Origin: Sciurus carolinensis
Lineage: Eukaryota > Chordata > Mammalia > Rodentia > Sciuridae
Assembly (NCBI RefSeq): GCF_902686445.1
Contig: NW_025920104.1
Coordinates: 2,356,001-2,420,000 of the forward strand
Direction: 5' to 3'
DNA: 64,000 bases
The first letter of the stretch is position 1. Every line of letters begins with the position of its first letter. This document shows positions 38,361 through 49,876 of the stretch, piece after piece. A program made the position numbers and the translations under genes. The notes under the pieces were generated by a model. That model searched no databases. It had not been told where the DNA came from and worked only from the letters and a program-made list of their open reading frames with translations.

Positions 38361-38530
38361 TATGTTTACATAGGGTAATGATGTTTCTTTTTTTTCCCTT
38401 CCCCCCCACCCCTCCCACCCTTTTCCCTTTATACAGTCCTTCTTTCCTTCATTCTTACCGCTCTCCTTAGCCTAACTCTAAACCTAACCCTAAACCTAAT
38501 GCTAACCCCTCCCACGCCCATTATATGTCC

Positions 38531-41500
38531 TCATCCGCTTATCAGCGAGATCATTCGTCCTTTAGTTTTTTGAGATTGGCTTATCTCACTTAGCATGATA
38601 TTCTCCAATTTCGACCATTTGCCTACAAATGCCATAATTTTATCATTCTTCATTGCGGAGTAATATTCCATTGTAGAAATATGCCACAGTTTCTTCATCC
38701 ATTCATCAACTGAAGGGCATCTAGGTGGGTTCCACAATCTGGCTATGGTGAATTGAGCAGCAATGAACATTGATGTGGCTGTATCTCTGTAGTATGCTGA
38801 TTTTAAGTCCTTTGGGTATAGGCCAAGGAGTGGGATAGCTGGGTCAAATGGTGTTTCCATTCCAAGCTTTCTGAGGAATCTCCACACTGCTTTCCAGAGT
38901 GGCTGCACTAATTTGCAACCCCACCAGCAATGTATGAGTGTTCCTTTTTCACCACATCCTCACCAACACCTATTGTTGCTTGTATTCTTGATAATCGCCA
39001 TTCTAATTGGGGTGAGATGAAATCTTAGGGTAGTTTTGATTTGCATTTCCCTTATTACTAGGGATGTTGAACATTTTTTCATATATCTGTTGATTACTTC
39101 TACATCTTCTTCTGTGAAGTGTCTGTTCATTTCCTTAGCCCATTTGTTGACTGGATTATTTGTATTCTTCATGTAGAGTTTTTTGAGTTCTTTATAGATT
39201 CTGGAAATTAGCGCTCTATCTGAGGTATGGTTGGCAAAGATATTCTCCCACTCTGTAGGCTCTCTCTTCACATTTCTGATAGTTTCCTTTGCTGAGAGAA
39301 AGCTTTTTAGTTTGAATCTATCCCAGTTGTTGATTCTTGCTTTTATTTCTTGTGCTATGGGAGTCCTGTTAAGGAAGTCTGATCCTAAGCCAACAAGTTG
39401 AAGATTTGTACCTACTTTTTCTCCTATAAGATGCAGGGTCTCTGGTCTGATTCCAAGGTCCTTGATCCATTTTGAGTTGAGTTTTGTGTAGGGTGAGAGA
39501 TAGGGGTTTAATTTCATTCTATTGCAGATGGTTTTCCAGTTTTCCCAGCACCATTTGTTGAAGAGGCTATCTTTTCTGCATTGCATATTTTTGGAACTTT
39601 TGTCTAGTATGAGAAAATTGTATTTATTTGGGTTTGTGTCCATGTCCTCTATTCTGTACCATTGATCTACCTGTCTATTTTGGTACCAATACCATGCCGT
39701 TTTTGTTACTATTGCTTTGTAGTAGAGTTGAAGATCTGGTATTGCAATACCCCCTGCTTCGCTCTTGCTACTGAGGATTGCTTTAGCTCTTCTCGGTTTT
39801 TTATTCTTCCAGATGAATTTCATAATTGCTTGCTCTATTTCTGCAAGGTACATCATTGGGATTTTAATTGGAATTGCATTGAATCTGTATAGCACTTTAA
39901 GTAGTATAGCTATTTGACGATATTAACTCTGCCTATCCAGGAACATGGGAGATCTTTCCATCTTCTAAGGTTTTCTTTAATTTCTTTCTTTAGTGTTCTG
40001 TAGTTCTCATTGTAGAGGTCTTTCACCTCTTTTGTGAGATTGATTCCCAAGTATTTTATTTTTTTTGATGCTATTGTGAATGGGGTAGTTTTCCTAATTT
40101 CTCTTTCTGAAGATTCATCACTTATGTATAAAAACGCATTGGATTTATGAGCATTGATCTTGTAACCTGCTACTTTACTGAATTCACTTATGAGTTCTAA
40201 AAGTTTTCTGGTGGAATTTCCAGGTTCCCCTAAATATATAATCATGTCATCAGCGAACAGGGATAGTTTGAGTTCTTCTTTTCCTATTCGTATCCCTTTA
40301 ATTTCTTTGGTTTGTCTGATTGCTCTGGCTAGAGTCTCAAGGACGATGTTGAATAGAAGTGGTGAAAGAGGGCATCCCTGCCTTGTTCCAGTTTTTAGGG
40401 GGAACTCTTTCAGTTTTTCACCATTTAGAATGATATTAGCCATGGGCTTAGCATAGATTGCCTTTATAAGGTTTAGGAATGTTCCCACTACCTCAATTTT
40501 TTCTAGTGTTTTGAGCATGAAGGGATGCTGTATTTTATCGAATGCTTTTTCTGCATCTATTGAAATAATCATGTGATTCTTAACTTTAAGTCTGTTGATA
40601 TGGTGAATGACATTTATTGATTTTCGAATGTTGAACCAACCTTGCATCCCTGGGATAAAACCCACTTGATCGTGGTGCACTATCTTTTTAATATATATTT
40701 GTATGCGATTTGCTAAAATTTTGTTGAGAATTTTTGCGTCGATGTTCATTAAGGATATTGGTCTGAAATTTTCTTTCCTCGATGTGTCTCTGTCTGGTTT
40801 AGGTATCAGGGTGATATTGGCTTCATAGAACGAGTTTGGGAGGGTTCCCTCCTCTTCTATTTCATGGAATAGTTTGAGGAGTATTGGAATGAGCTCTTCT
40901 TTAAAGGTTTTGTAGAACTCGGCTGAGAACCCATCTGGTCCTGGACTTTTCTTTGTTGGTAGGCTTTTGATGACCTCTTCTATTTCATTGCTTGAAATTG
41001 GTTTATTTAGGTTGTGTATGTCCTCCTCGTTCAGTTTAGGTAATTCATATGTCTCTAGAAATTTGTTGATGTCTTTGAGGTTTTCTGTTTTGTTGGAGGA
41101 TAGATTTTCAAAATAGCTTCTAATTATGTTTTGTATTTCACTCGTGTGTGTTGTGATGTTTCCTTGTTCATTCCGAATTTTAGTAATTTGAGTTTTCTCC
41201 CTCATTCTCTTTGTTAGTGTGGCTAAGGGTTTATCAATTTTATTTATTTTTTCAAAGAACCAACTATTTATTTTGTTAATTTTTTCCAATTGTTTCTTTT
41301 GTTTCGATTTCGTTGATTTCGGCTCTGATTTTAACTATTTCCTGTCTTCTACTACTTTTGGTATTGGTCTGCTCTTCTTTTTCTAGTGCTTTGAGCTGTA
41401 GTGTTAAGTCGTTTATTTGTTGATTTCTACTTCTTTTTTTGAATGCACCCCATGAAATAAATCTTCCTCTAAGTACTGCTTTCATAGTGTCCCAGAGATT

Positions 41501-42379
41501 TTGATATGATGTGTCTTTGTTCTCGTTTACTTCTAAGAATTTTTTTATTTCCCTCCTGATGTCTTCTGTTATTCATTCATCATATAATAGTGTATTATTT
41601 AGTCTCCAAGTATTGGAGAAATTTCTGTTTTTTATTCTGTCATTTATTTCTAATTTCAATCCATTATGATCTGATAGAGTACAAGGTAGTATCTCTATCT
41701 TCTTGTATTTGCTAACAGTAGCTTTGTGGCATAAAATATGGTCTATTTTAGAGAAAGATCCATGTGCTGCTGAGAAGAAAGTGTGTTCGTTCTTTGTTGG
41801 ATGGTATATTCTATATATGTCTGTTAAGTCTAAATTGCTGATTGTGTTGTTGAGATCTATAGTTTCTTTATTCAATTTTTGTTTGGACGATCTATCCAGT
41901 GGTGAGAGAGGTGTGTTAAAATCGCCTAGTATGATTGTGTTGTGGTGTATTTGATTTCTGGAATTGAGAAGGATTTGTTTGATGTACGTGGATGAGCCAA
42001 TATTTGGGGCATAGATATTTATGATTGTTAAGTCTTGCTGATTTATGCTTCCCTTAAGCAGCATGTAATGTCCTTCTTTATCCCTTCTGACTAGTTTTGT
42101 TTTGAAGTCCACATTATCTGAGATGAGGATGGATACTCCAGCTTTTTTGCTGTGTCCGTGTGCATGGTATGTTTTTCCCCATCGTTTCACCTTTAGTCTA
42201 TGGGTGTCTCTTTCTATGAGATGAGTCTCTTGCAGGCAGCATATTGTTTAATTTTTCTTTTTAATCCAATCTGCCAGTCTGTGTCTTTTGATTGATGAAT
42301 TCAGGCCATTAACATTCAGGGTTATTATTGTGATATGATTTGTATTCCTAGTGAATTGACTCATTTTTGGTGTTGACAT
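38531..42379 (-). pseudogene. L1 ORF2: L1 ORF2 (endonuclease and reverse transcriptase), broken
   Basis: Would start at ATG 42379-42377, about 31 bp after ORF1. The endonuclease N-terminus (NVNGLN) is seen, then an in-frame TAA near 42247. 41573-42190 holds the rest of the endonuclease (SDNVDFK, ILGDFNTPLS, SDHNGLKLEI). A stop at 41573 and frameshifts near 41280, 39905 and 38930 follow. 39910-41289 encodes an open 459-residue reverse transcriptase stretch with [25 protein letters not shown] and the catalytic [10 protein letters not shown]. 38531-39895 is the C-terminal region in two frames. Relatively few breaks over about 3.85 kb suggest a fairly recent loss. Confidence 0.9.
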
Positions 42380-42410
42380 GATTTGGTTTCTCCTTTATTT
42401 GGCTATTCCT

Positions 42411-43457
42411 TTAGGCTAGCGCCTCCTGTTGCTGATTTGCATCGTTGTTTTTCATCTCTTCCTCATGGAATATTTTGCTGAGAATGTTCTGTAATGCTGG
42501 CTTTCTTTTTGTAAATTCCTTTAGCTTTTGTTTATTATGGAAGAATCTTATTTCATCGTCAAATTTGAAGGTAAGTTTTGCTGGGTATAAGATTCTTGGT
42601 TGGCATCCGTTTTCTTTCAGGGCTTGGTAAATGTTGTTCCAGGCCCTTCTGGCTTTTAGGGTCTGGATTGAAAAATCTGCTGATATTCTTATTGGTTTCC
42701 CTCTGAATGTAATTTGATTCTTTTCTCTCGTGGCCTTTAAAATTCTGTCTTTATTTTGTATGTTAGGTATTTTCATAATAATGTGCCTTGGTGTGGGTCT
42801 GTTGTAATTTTGTATGTTTGGAGTTCTATAAGCCTCTTGTATTTGGTTTTCCATTTCATTCTTCAGATTTGGGAAATTTTCTGATATTATTTCATTGAAT
42901 AGATTGTTCATTCCTTTGGTTTGTTTCTCTAAGTCTTCCTCAATCCCAATAATTCTTAAATTTGGCCTTTTTATGATATCCCATAATTCTTGTAGATTCT
43001 GTTCATGATTTCTTACCATCTTTTCTGTTTGGCCAACTTTGCTTTCAAGATTAAATAATTTGTCTTCAATGTCTGAGGTTCTGTCTTCCAGGTGCTCCAT
43101 TCTATTGGTTATGCTTTCTATGGAGTTTTTAACTTGGTTTATTGTTTCCTTCATTTCAAGGATTTCAGTTTGGTTTTTCTTCAGTATCTCTAACTCTTTA
43201 TTGAAATGATCTCTTGCTTCCCGTATTTGGTCTTTTAACTGTTGATTGGTGCAATCATTTAATGCCTGCATTTGCTCTTTCATCTCCTCCTTCAATGCCT
43301 GCATTTGCTCTTTCATCTCCTCATTAGCTTCCCTGATCGTTTTAATTACGTACATTCTGAACTCCCTTTCTGACATTTCTTCTGCTGTGCTGTCATTGTG
43401 TTTTATTGATATAGAGTCTAGATTTGTTTGGGACATTTTCTTCCCTTGTTTTCTCAT
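42411..43457 (-). CDS. L1 ORF1: L1 ORF1 protein, intact open frame
   Basis: A 348-codon open frame, the full length usual for L1 ORF1p, the RNA-binding chaperone that coats L1 RNA in cytoplasmic particles. Layout: a short basic N-terminus, a long coiled coil (roughly residues 40-150, rich in E/K/Q heptads, including a repeated MKEQMQAL block), an RRM-like domain (LRIIGIEE at about 195) and a C-terminal domain (PRHIIMKIPN, AYRTPN). The start ATG at 43457 precedes RKQGKKMSQTNLD, the same start seen in the older copy at 28497. A Lys/Gln-rich tail ends in EALA. The neighbouring ORF2 is broken, so the protein could at most act on other L1 RNAs. Expression was not tested and is not visible from sequence. 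Confidence 0.88.
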   Translation of the reverse strand: MRKQGKKMSQTNLDSISIKHNDSTAEEMSEREFRMYVIKTIREANEEMKEQMQALKEEMKEQMQALNDCTNQQLKDQIREARDHFNKELEILKKNQTEILEMKETINQVKNSIESITNRMEHLEDRTSDIEDKLFNLESKVGQTEKMVRNHEQNLQELWDIIKRPNLRIIGIEEDLEKQTKGMNNLFNEIISENFPNLKNEMENQIQEAYRTPNIQNYNRPTPRHIIMKIPNIQNKDRILKATREKNQITFRGKPIRISADFSIQTLKARRAWNNIYQALKENGCQPRILYPAKLTFKFDDEIRFFHNKQKLKEFTKRKPALQNILSKIFHEEEMKNNDANQQQEALA

Positions 43458-43916
43458 ATTGGTCAGTTGTCAGTGGGACCCTGAGATATTGCAGTTTTCT
43501 GCTATTGGCTTATAGTGTCCCGGTAGATTTCCAGTGTATCACCTCCCAGCCTTCAGTAGCCTGATGTCTTGGAGGAATCTGATAAAGCAGCGTATCTGAA
43601 GAAAACTGCCCCTAGCCCCCTACTGGTTCCACGATTTGGAACTGGCTCTGTGCTGAAATGCTCTCACTGTGGGCCTGCACTGTGCAGCTGGCCGTGTGGG
43701 AGGAGCTCACTGCCGGAGTGTGGAAGGCTACCTTGGGAAGACTCTAGCTGCCCTGCCTGGCTCCAATAAGCCACCTCTATCTGTGCCTGCCCCCCGGGCC
43801 GAGCTTTACCCAGTGGGCAGACTCACCTGTGGCTCTATTTCAGTCCGAGTCTCTCAATGCCTCCCCTTCTTAACTCCTGGGCTCTGGAGCGACAGGGGGT
43901 GCAGTCTCCCTCTAGG

Positions 43917-43931
43917 CCACCATCTTGGATC
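43917..43931 (-). promoter_or_regulatory. YY1-like site in monomer 2
   Basis: 'gccaccatcttggat' on plus (atccaagatggtggc on minus) matches the YY1 core. A YY1 site directs start-site choice in human L1; its role here is inferred. Confidence 0.5.
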
Positions 43932-44523
43932 GCCCTGAGAAGAGAGCCTGCAGCCGGAGTGGGCAGAGCTGCCTGAAGAGGTGTCTGGCTGCCCTGCCCT
44001 GATCCCAGAGGCTGTTTGCGGATCGAGGCTCTCCGTTGGTTCGGGGGCTTGTGGCTGGTTCTATGTAGAAAGTCTCTCACTGGGCGGTCAGCTCCGAGAG
44101 GCTAGCCTTGAACGGCACCTCCCACCGCAGGGGTCCAGACTACTTGGGGAAGTCTCTGGCTGCCCTGTCTGGACCCTGAATCTGCTTGCGTGCCAGAGTA
44201 CACTGAGCTGCACTGGCTCCGGGACTCGGAGCTTGTTCTGGTCAGAAAGGCTCTCACTAGCGCGCCAGTTCCGGTTCCGAGAACCTGGAGAAGCTGGCTG
44301 TGTGGGCGGGGCCCACCGCCGGAGTGCGCAGGGCTGCCTGTGGATGACTCTAGCTGCCCTGCCCGGCTCCGATAAGCCACCTCTATCTGTGCCTGCCCCC
44401 CGGGCCGAGCTTTACCCAGTCGGGCAGACTCACCCGTGGCTCTATTTCAGTCCGAGTCTCTCAATGCCTCCCCTTCTTAACTCCATGGGTTCTGGAGCGA
44501 CAGGGGGTGCAGTCTCCCTTTAG

Positions 44524-44538
44524 GCCGCCATCTTGGAT
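44524..44538 (-). promoter_or_regulatory. YY1-like site in monomer 1
   Basis: 'gccgccatcttggat' is a close match to the YY1 consensus GCCGCCATNTTG, one monomer period from the site at 43917. Confidence 0.55.
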
Positions 44539-45006
44539 CGCCTTGAGAAGAGAGCCTGCAGCCGGAGCGGGCAGAGCCGCCTGAAGAGGTCTCTGGCTGC
44601 CCTGCCCCGATCCCAGAGGCCGCCCGCGGATCGAGGCTCTCCGTTGGTTCGGGGGCTTGTGGCTGGTTCTATGTAGAAAGTCTCTCACTGGGCGGTCAGC
44701 TCCGAGAGGCTAGCCTTGAACGGCACCTCCCACTGCAGGGGTCCAGACTACTTGGGGAAGTCTCTGGCTGCCCCGTCTGGACCCTGAATCTGCTTGCGTG
44801 CCAGAGTACGCTGAGCTGCACTGGCTCCGGGACTCGGAGCTTGCTCTGGTCAGAAAGGCTCCCACCAGCGGGCCAGTTCCGCTCCAAGAACCTGGAGAAG
44901 CTGGCTGTGTGGGCGGGGCCCACCGCCGGAGTGCGCAGGGCTGCCCGTGGATGACTCCAGCCGCCCTGCCCGGCTCCGACAAGCCACCTCAGGTTAATGA
45001 TTTTCT

Positions 45007-47639
45007 AATCAGTTCTATTTTTATTCAATTCAAGTTATTTTTGAACATCTGTTACATTGCAATAGAGATAAATGTTACAAAGTCTTTTCTTTTGTGTTAT
45101 GTGTATATATTTTTGTCTAATGTCATATTGTCTATGTATGTACCAGACAAAATTGACATGAATAATAAGTGCACATAAAATTAAAATTTAAAAAATGGAT
45201 CCACTTATTTTAAATTCATGTGATTTAAAAAGTTTCAATTTGGGCTGCGGAGATAGGTCACTTGGTAGAGTGCTTGCCTTGCAAGCATGAGACCCTGGGT
45301 TTGATCCCCCGCACTGCAAAAAAAAACAAAGAAAAAGAAGTTCAATTTAAATTGGGTAAACTATTAAGAGTAAAATGTCATTGAAATTAACTCTCAAGTC
45401 TATAGATGGTCAAACTAATAAAATGTTAATGTTTATAAATGCCTAATATCAATTGATTCTAAGACTTTTCTTCAACAGTAAATACCCAGCAAATACTGTT
45501 CAATACTCTTGTCTGATATCTTGGTTTTACAGTAAATTAAGTAAATTAGACTTAATATATATAAGATTACTCAAATATGTTTGTTAGAAACATCTTATTA
45601 ATTTGCAAAGTTAAAATGCTAATTATTAAATAACATCAAGTACTCTTAACTCAAATTCAGGGGGAAACATACTTAAACATTATTGGTGTTTTCAACGATT
45701 GGTGGATAAAAAGGGTTTAAAGATTGCTTTGTGTTATCACTAAACACAATGTCACTAAGAGTTAAGTCCTTATAGGTACAATTCTATATACAAAGAGCTC
45801 CAAAAATTTTAATTGTGTTTCCTTTAGAGTACTATAAACAACAAAGTGTTCCTGGGTAAGAAAATGCTTATGTGGTAAACATGAGGGTCTAAGCAAGTGC
45901 TAAGACAATCTATGTGTAAGTAAAGGACAAATTTCAACAAGTGTGTAACTAAGTTGGTTATATGTATGTAAAACAATCAGTTAAAGCTACTTAAGATTTT
46001 TCCTAAGGTCAAATATTAATGTACTGATATAAGCCAAAGTTCAATCTATATGTTAAAATGACAAGGATTTCTTAGGAACAGTAATTTACTCTTAACATCA
46101 TGTCTGTTTTCTTCTTTAGAATAATTACTCTTGAAAATTAGGGTTTATACAATTATGGTTAAACAACAATTGTTAGAGAATTTTACTACATTACAGAGTC
46201 TAAAAGAAGCAATAGTTAAATGCAAATTAAATAATACACTTGTGTTAACATGCTAGAATAAGTAAAGACTGGAAGCTACAAAAGAGAGATTCTTTGACAA
46301 ATGTGCCTAATAATTATTAAGAGAAACAGCCACAGTCAGAAATTTTTAGTCAATTTAAGGCCTACAGACCTTCCTAAGCTACACAGGTAGACTTAATCTA
46401 TGCTTGCTAATATGATTATCTAGCTCTAAATAACAGAAACATAGAGATCTCTACTAAACACAGATTATACCAATAAAATAATATTTTACAAAAATCAGAT
46501 GACATCAAGTAGTTTAGCTATATTTTCTGGGGACATCAATGACATTAAAGGTTACATGTTGTATTTACCTTCCTGATAACTTGGACGGTGTCAAGGTTCC
46601 CACACAAGGTTCCTTTCCAGCCTTTGCTAGGCCTTATTATGGGAACAATTTGTCAGTTCTTCTACCTCCTGGTGAGGGATTATTGACTTCTGTCATCTTC
46701 ATGATATTCATGGACATGTTCCAGATTCTGCAACATTTATTTTGTATTAATCTCATTTCAGTACTCATGTCTTTTGTTCTTCTCTTATAGAAACACCCAC
46801 CCCCAGATGCCTTTACAACCTGCTCTTCCCCAACCAAACTTCTGCCTTGGACCCCTTGATTGACCTGATTTTTAAAAGGGAACTCCAAACTGCTTGCCCC
46901 ACACTGCCCCCTTTCAGCTGAAAGCAGCAAGAGTAGTCATCACTCACTCCCTGTCCTTACAGAAGTAAGGAGTTCCTAAAGCAAAAGGAGAAAACAAAGC
47001 CAGAATTGGGGACAGGCAGTTAGTGTAGAAATAGGGGATCAGTCAAATTGAGGAAATGGAGGCCATGAAAACCATGTGCCTCTGGAAGTTGGAGACTGTC
47101 CCTGGGAGAATGTAATGTCAAGCATTTGCAGAGTACATTGGTTATCAGATTTACCTGGCTGAATCACATTGGTCCATCTCCTGCCCATTCACTTCTCACT
47201 TTATGCATCTCACCTGCAAAACTAGGCCTAATCACACAGGTAAGAAGGAGAGATAAGGGGGAAAAACTGGAGAAAAAAGAGACCTTAACCTATAAAGGAT
47301 GTAAGGTGCGCTCACTTCTTGGGACTTTAGAACATCAGCTGTGGTCCCCTTCTCCCTCCTGGGAGAGGTCTGTGTTATCAACTTTAAATAGAACATGTTT
47401 AACATGCTGAATCCTACTACAGTGTTAGGATTAGCCTGTATACTCTTCCTTATAATAATTGCAGTCCTTAAATGTTTGTGGTCCATTTTCAACAAGAGAC
47501 TCATGAGGGTTCTGGTTAATGAGGTCCTCCTGAAGGAATCCCTTGTCCTAGTTCTTGATTCCCAGCAGTTAATGTCTCAAGTATGTAAACTTGAAGAGGG
47601 GAGCATTCCACTCTGACAACCTAGGAATATAAACAATTT
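45007..47639 (+). other. Provirus interior of unclear origin, AT-rich then mixed
   Basis: 45007-46530 is AT-rich and shows no open frame of retroviral type. It stands where pol would be. 46540-47640 has short frames only. 47395-47616 encodes 73 residues with one strong hydrophobic segment (VLGLACILFLIIIAVL) but no family match. Part of 46800-47400 could be a worn LTR or env 3' region of another ERV group; I could not show this. Confidence 0.45.
45242..45330 (+). repeat. ID-type SINE within the provirus
   Basis: 'gggctgcggagataggtcacttggtagagtgcttgccttgcaagcatgagaccctgggtttgatc' followed by an A-rich tail. Few changes from the family pattern. Confidence 0.9.
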
Positions 47640-48074
47640 CCCCCAAATTGGGCCATCAAAACAGACAATGGACCTGCACACACCTCAAACAAATTCAAAA
47701 GTTTGGCATCTACTTAGAATATCAAAGTAATTACAGGAATCCCATAAAATTCACAAGGGCAAGAAATTGTAGAAAGAACACACCATACCATAAAAACTCA
47801 GTTACAAAAAGAAAAAGGGGGGAAAGGAGAAACACATATGCCCCCATCATACACACTCTATCACATTCTGTTCACTAAGGAAAGAATTGGGATTGCTTTC
47901 CCAGTAATACTCCTCTGCCATTGGTGTACTGGAAAGACCCCCTATCAAATCACCTTCGTGGACCACACCCTTTACCAACTCAGGGGCAAGGTTTTGCCTG
48001 TGTTTTCCCATAAAGTGAATCTATGCCAATTTGGATACCAGCCAGATCGATCAAACCCACTACATCATATGTAG
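47640..48074 (+). pseudogene. pol: pol remnant, integrase C-terminal half
   Basis: One frame carries IKTDNGPAHTS, the retroviral integrase core block with the second catalytic Asp, then a block with GQEIVERTHHTIK that holds the catalytic Glu. The frame continues to a stop after LHHM near 48074. In-frame stops lie near 47715 and 47748. The first catalytic Asp and the zinc-binding HHCC part are not present. No reverse transcriptase or RNase H was found upstream. Integrase would insert viral DNA; this fragment cannot. Confidence 0.8.
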
Positions 48075-48189
48075 GGCAACAAGAAAAGATGTTGGCAAAC
48101 CTTGATGGAGGAACTGAAGAGATTCAATCTGGAGGACACAGAGGGCTCCTCAACTAGGCAAGTACAATCATCAAAACACAACAAGAAAA

Positions 48190-49860
48190 ATGAAGAAAAG
48201 ATGTCAACATGCACCTCCAGTAACTTGGGGGGTGATTAAAAAGGGTAACACAGGGGGCTCAACAAATGGCTCCTGATGGTGATACTTCCCCATCTACTTT
48301 GTTTTTAATAATGTGTGCTATTATCACTGCCAACTCTCACCACACTGGTGCAACAATTATTGGGATCCCCAATCCATCCATGGTGATGCCATTAGGCTTA
48401 GATGCAGATGTCCTGCCCTCTATCTTAACTTCTAATACTTCCATGGTCATTCCTGCCACTTTAGAACCTCCTCGTCAAGCTCAATTTAATAGTACTGCTA
48501 ACACTACTGGCAGTCGGCTATTCGTGAAGTTGTCCAATTGTTTCTCCACTTCTGAGCTCTCATGTGATCACGTGATCTGCTATGCCCTGATACTCTCCTA
48601 GTTTGTATTATTGGAAACATCACAGTTCTTAGATAGGTTAAATTAACTTCTGTATCTAAGAATAATTCTACAAATGTCTTCCCCGGTTTGCCTGCCCATG
48701 GATTCCTGTCAATACCACTAAAAATGAAAACAGAAATAAACCATTGGCAGACATCCATCCCCACCAGTGTGTGCAGAGTCACACTCCTTTTAGAGTTACC
48801 CAGCAGCTTTCATCCTGTGCCAGACCTTTAGTAGTAAATGCCTCAGAACCCACCCCAAGCTCACAGAAAATGTATTATAATTCTTCTGGAAGTGCCTCAC
48901 TGTTAGGTACTCTATTATGTAATCAGCAAAGATGTTTAGATATAGGAGCTATGCTTTTCCTCAATGGGACTCGTTTTAATGAAACATCTTCACAAATGTT
49001 TAATGTGTCTCTCTGTGTTCAGTATCCATTTTATTACATTGTCTCTAATCAAACCACCAATATTTCTATATATTGTCATGATTCTACACAGTGCTTCCTG
49101 ACCAATTGTTGGTCTCCTGGATTTTCAACTGCATTGTTAGCTAGAGTACCTCCTTACATTTGGGCTTTATCAAATGACACTCAAACTATTCAACCAATAG
49201 TTCTTACTAAAGATGTACAGTTAATACCTGCTAAAAGAGATTTTACACTTATTGCATTGCTTGCAAGTATCATTATTGCTGCTCTAGCTGCTTCAACTGC
49301 TGCCACAATAACCTTAGTACAAACTGGTGCTAATGCTGCAGTGCTAAATGCACAGGCTACTAGAGTCAGTGAAGACTTCGCTCTTCAACACCAAACTAAT
49401 ACACTAATACAAGGGGGTATCCTAAATTTGCAGCAACAAATAGATCTCAAAAATGAAAGAATGGATATCATGCAAATGACAATTTGTTTACAATGTAATC
49501 CCTCATTACCCTATGTTTGTGAAACTATGGTAACACTTGACAATGTGACTAAATGGAGGCAAGAATTGAGTACATATTTAAGGGGTCCTTGGAATGCCCA
49601 GTTTCAGAACTTAACACTCAAATTAGGTCATGCAATCATGTCAATCAATGAAACCCGAGCCCACCTTGTACTGAATGCTTCTTTCTTTACATGATTATGG
49701 AACAAAATCACCTCCATATTTGATCCTGTAAATATTGCATTATTTGGGCTCTTCCTTGCTGGCATTGTAATATCATTTCTATATATTCGCTGCCTTTGTA
49801 ACAGAACATCAAAAATTGAAACTAGACAGGTCATGTTAACTCAGGATATGATGTCAAAAA
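48190..49860 (+). pseudogene. env: env remnant (surface and transmembrane subunits), broken
   Basis: The first part starts near ATG 48190 (MKKRCQ). A frame break follows and 48266-48601 continues with a hydrophobic signal-type segment (TLFLIMCAIITA), ending at a stop. After a disrupted gap, 48744-49694 is open for 316 residues: a surface subunit tail with many N-glycosylation sites (NGT, NET, NVS, NQT, NIS, NDT), an AKR remnant at the cleavage position, a long Ala-rich fusion-peptide-like segment (residue ~168 on), a Leu/Gln heptad stretch and a Cys pair. A TGA at 49692-49694 separates it from an in-frame membrane anchor (FGLFLAGIVISFLY). Overall layout is that of class II/beta-type Env. A single start-to-end product is not possible. 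Confidence 0.8.
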
Positions 49861-49876
49861 AAAAAGGGGGGAGAAA
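49855..49876 (+). other. Polypurine tract
   Basis: 'aaaaaaaaaaggggggagaaa' directly precedes the 3' LTR, where plus-strand DNA synthesis is primed in retroviruses. Confidence 0.85.

Larger units (their letters stand above)
43610..44990 (-). repeat. L1 5' UTR made of tandem ~606 bp monomers
   Basis: The word 'ccacctc' with its flanks recurs at 43771, 44377 and 44984, giving periods of 606 and 607 bp. Two complete monomers and a diverged partial third next to ORF1 are present. GC content and CpG count are far above the surroundings. Adjacent monomers look over 90% alike by eye. Open frames on both strands here (for example 43981-44523) repeat with the monomer and are not supported as genes. 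In mouse L1, 5' monomers act as promoters; that role is inferred here. Confidence 0.85.
38219..45006 (-). mobile_element. Full-length L1, antisense, with 16 bp target-site duplication
   Basis: Insert 38235-44990 (6,756 bp) inside the provirus, flanked by exact copies of aggttaatgattttct at 38219-38234 and 44991-45006. The poly(A) tail, seen as T runs, is at the left and the 5' UTR at the right. Parts from 5' to 3' on the minus strand: tandem-monomer 5' UTR, ORF1 (intact), short spacer of about 31 bp, ORF2 (broken), 3' UTR with G-rich and telomere-like tracts, poly(A), 58 bp extra sequence, second poly(A). The nick site implied by the right flank (tttct/aa) is close to the L1 endonuclease preference TTTT/AA. 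It is younger than the provirus and cannot move by itself because ORF2 is disrupted. Confidence 0.93.

Noticed and set aside
38471..38508. CCCTAA-like run as an interstitial telomere
   Set aside because: The same run occurs in the L1 at 14.96 kb, so it is part of an L1 3' UTR and not a chromosome-fusion scar.
43569..44982. Several open frames of 75-180 codons on both strands in GC-rich DNA
   Set aside because: They recur with the 606 bp L1 monomer and lie in its 5' UTR. GC-rich DNA has few stops.
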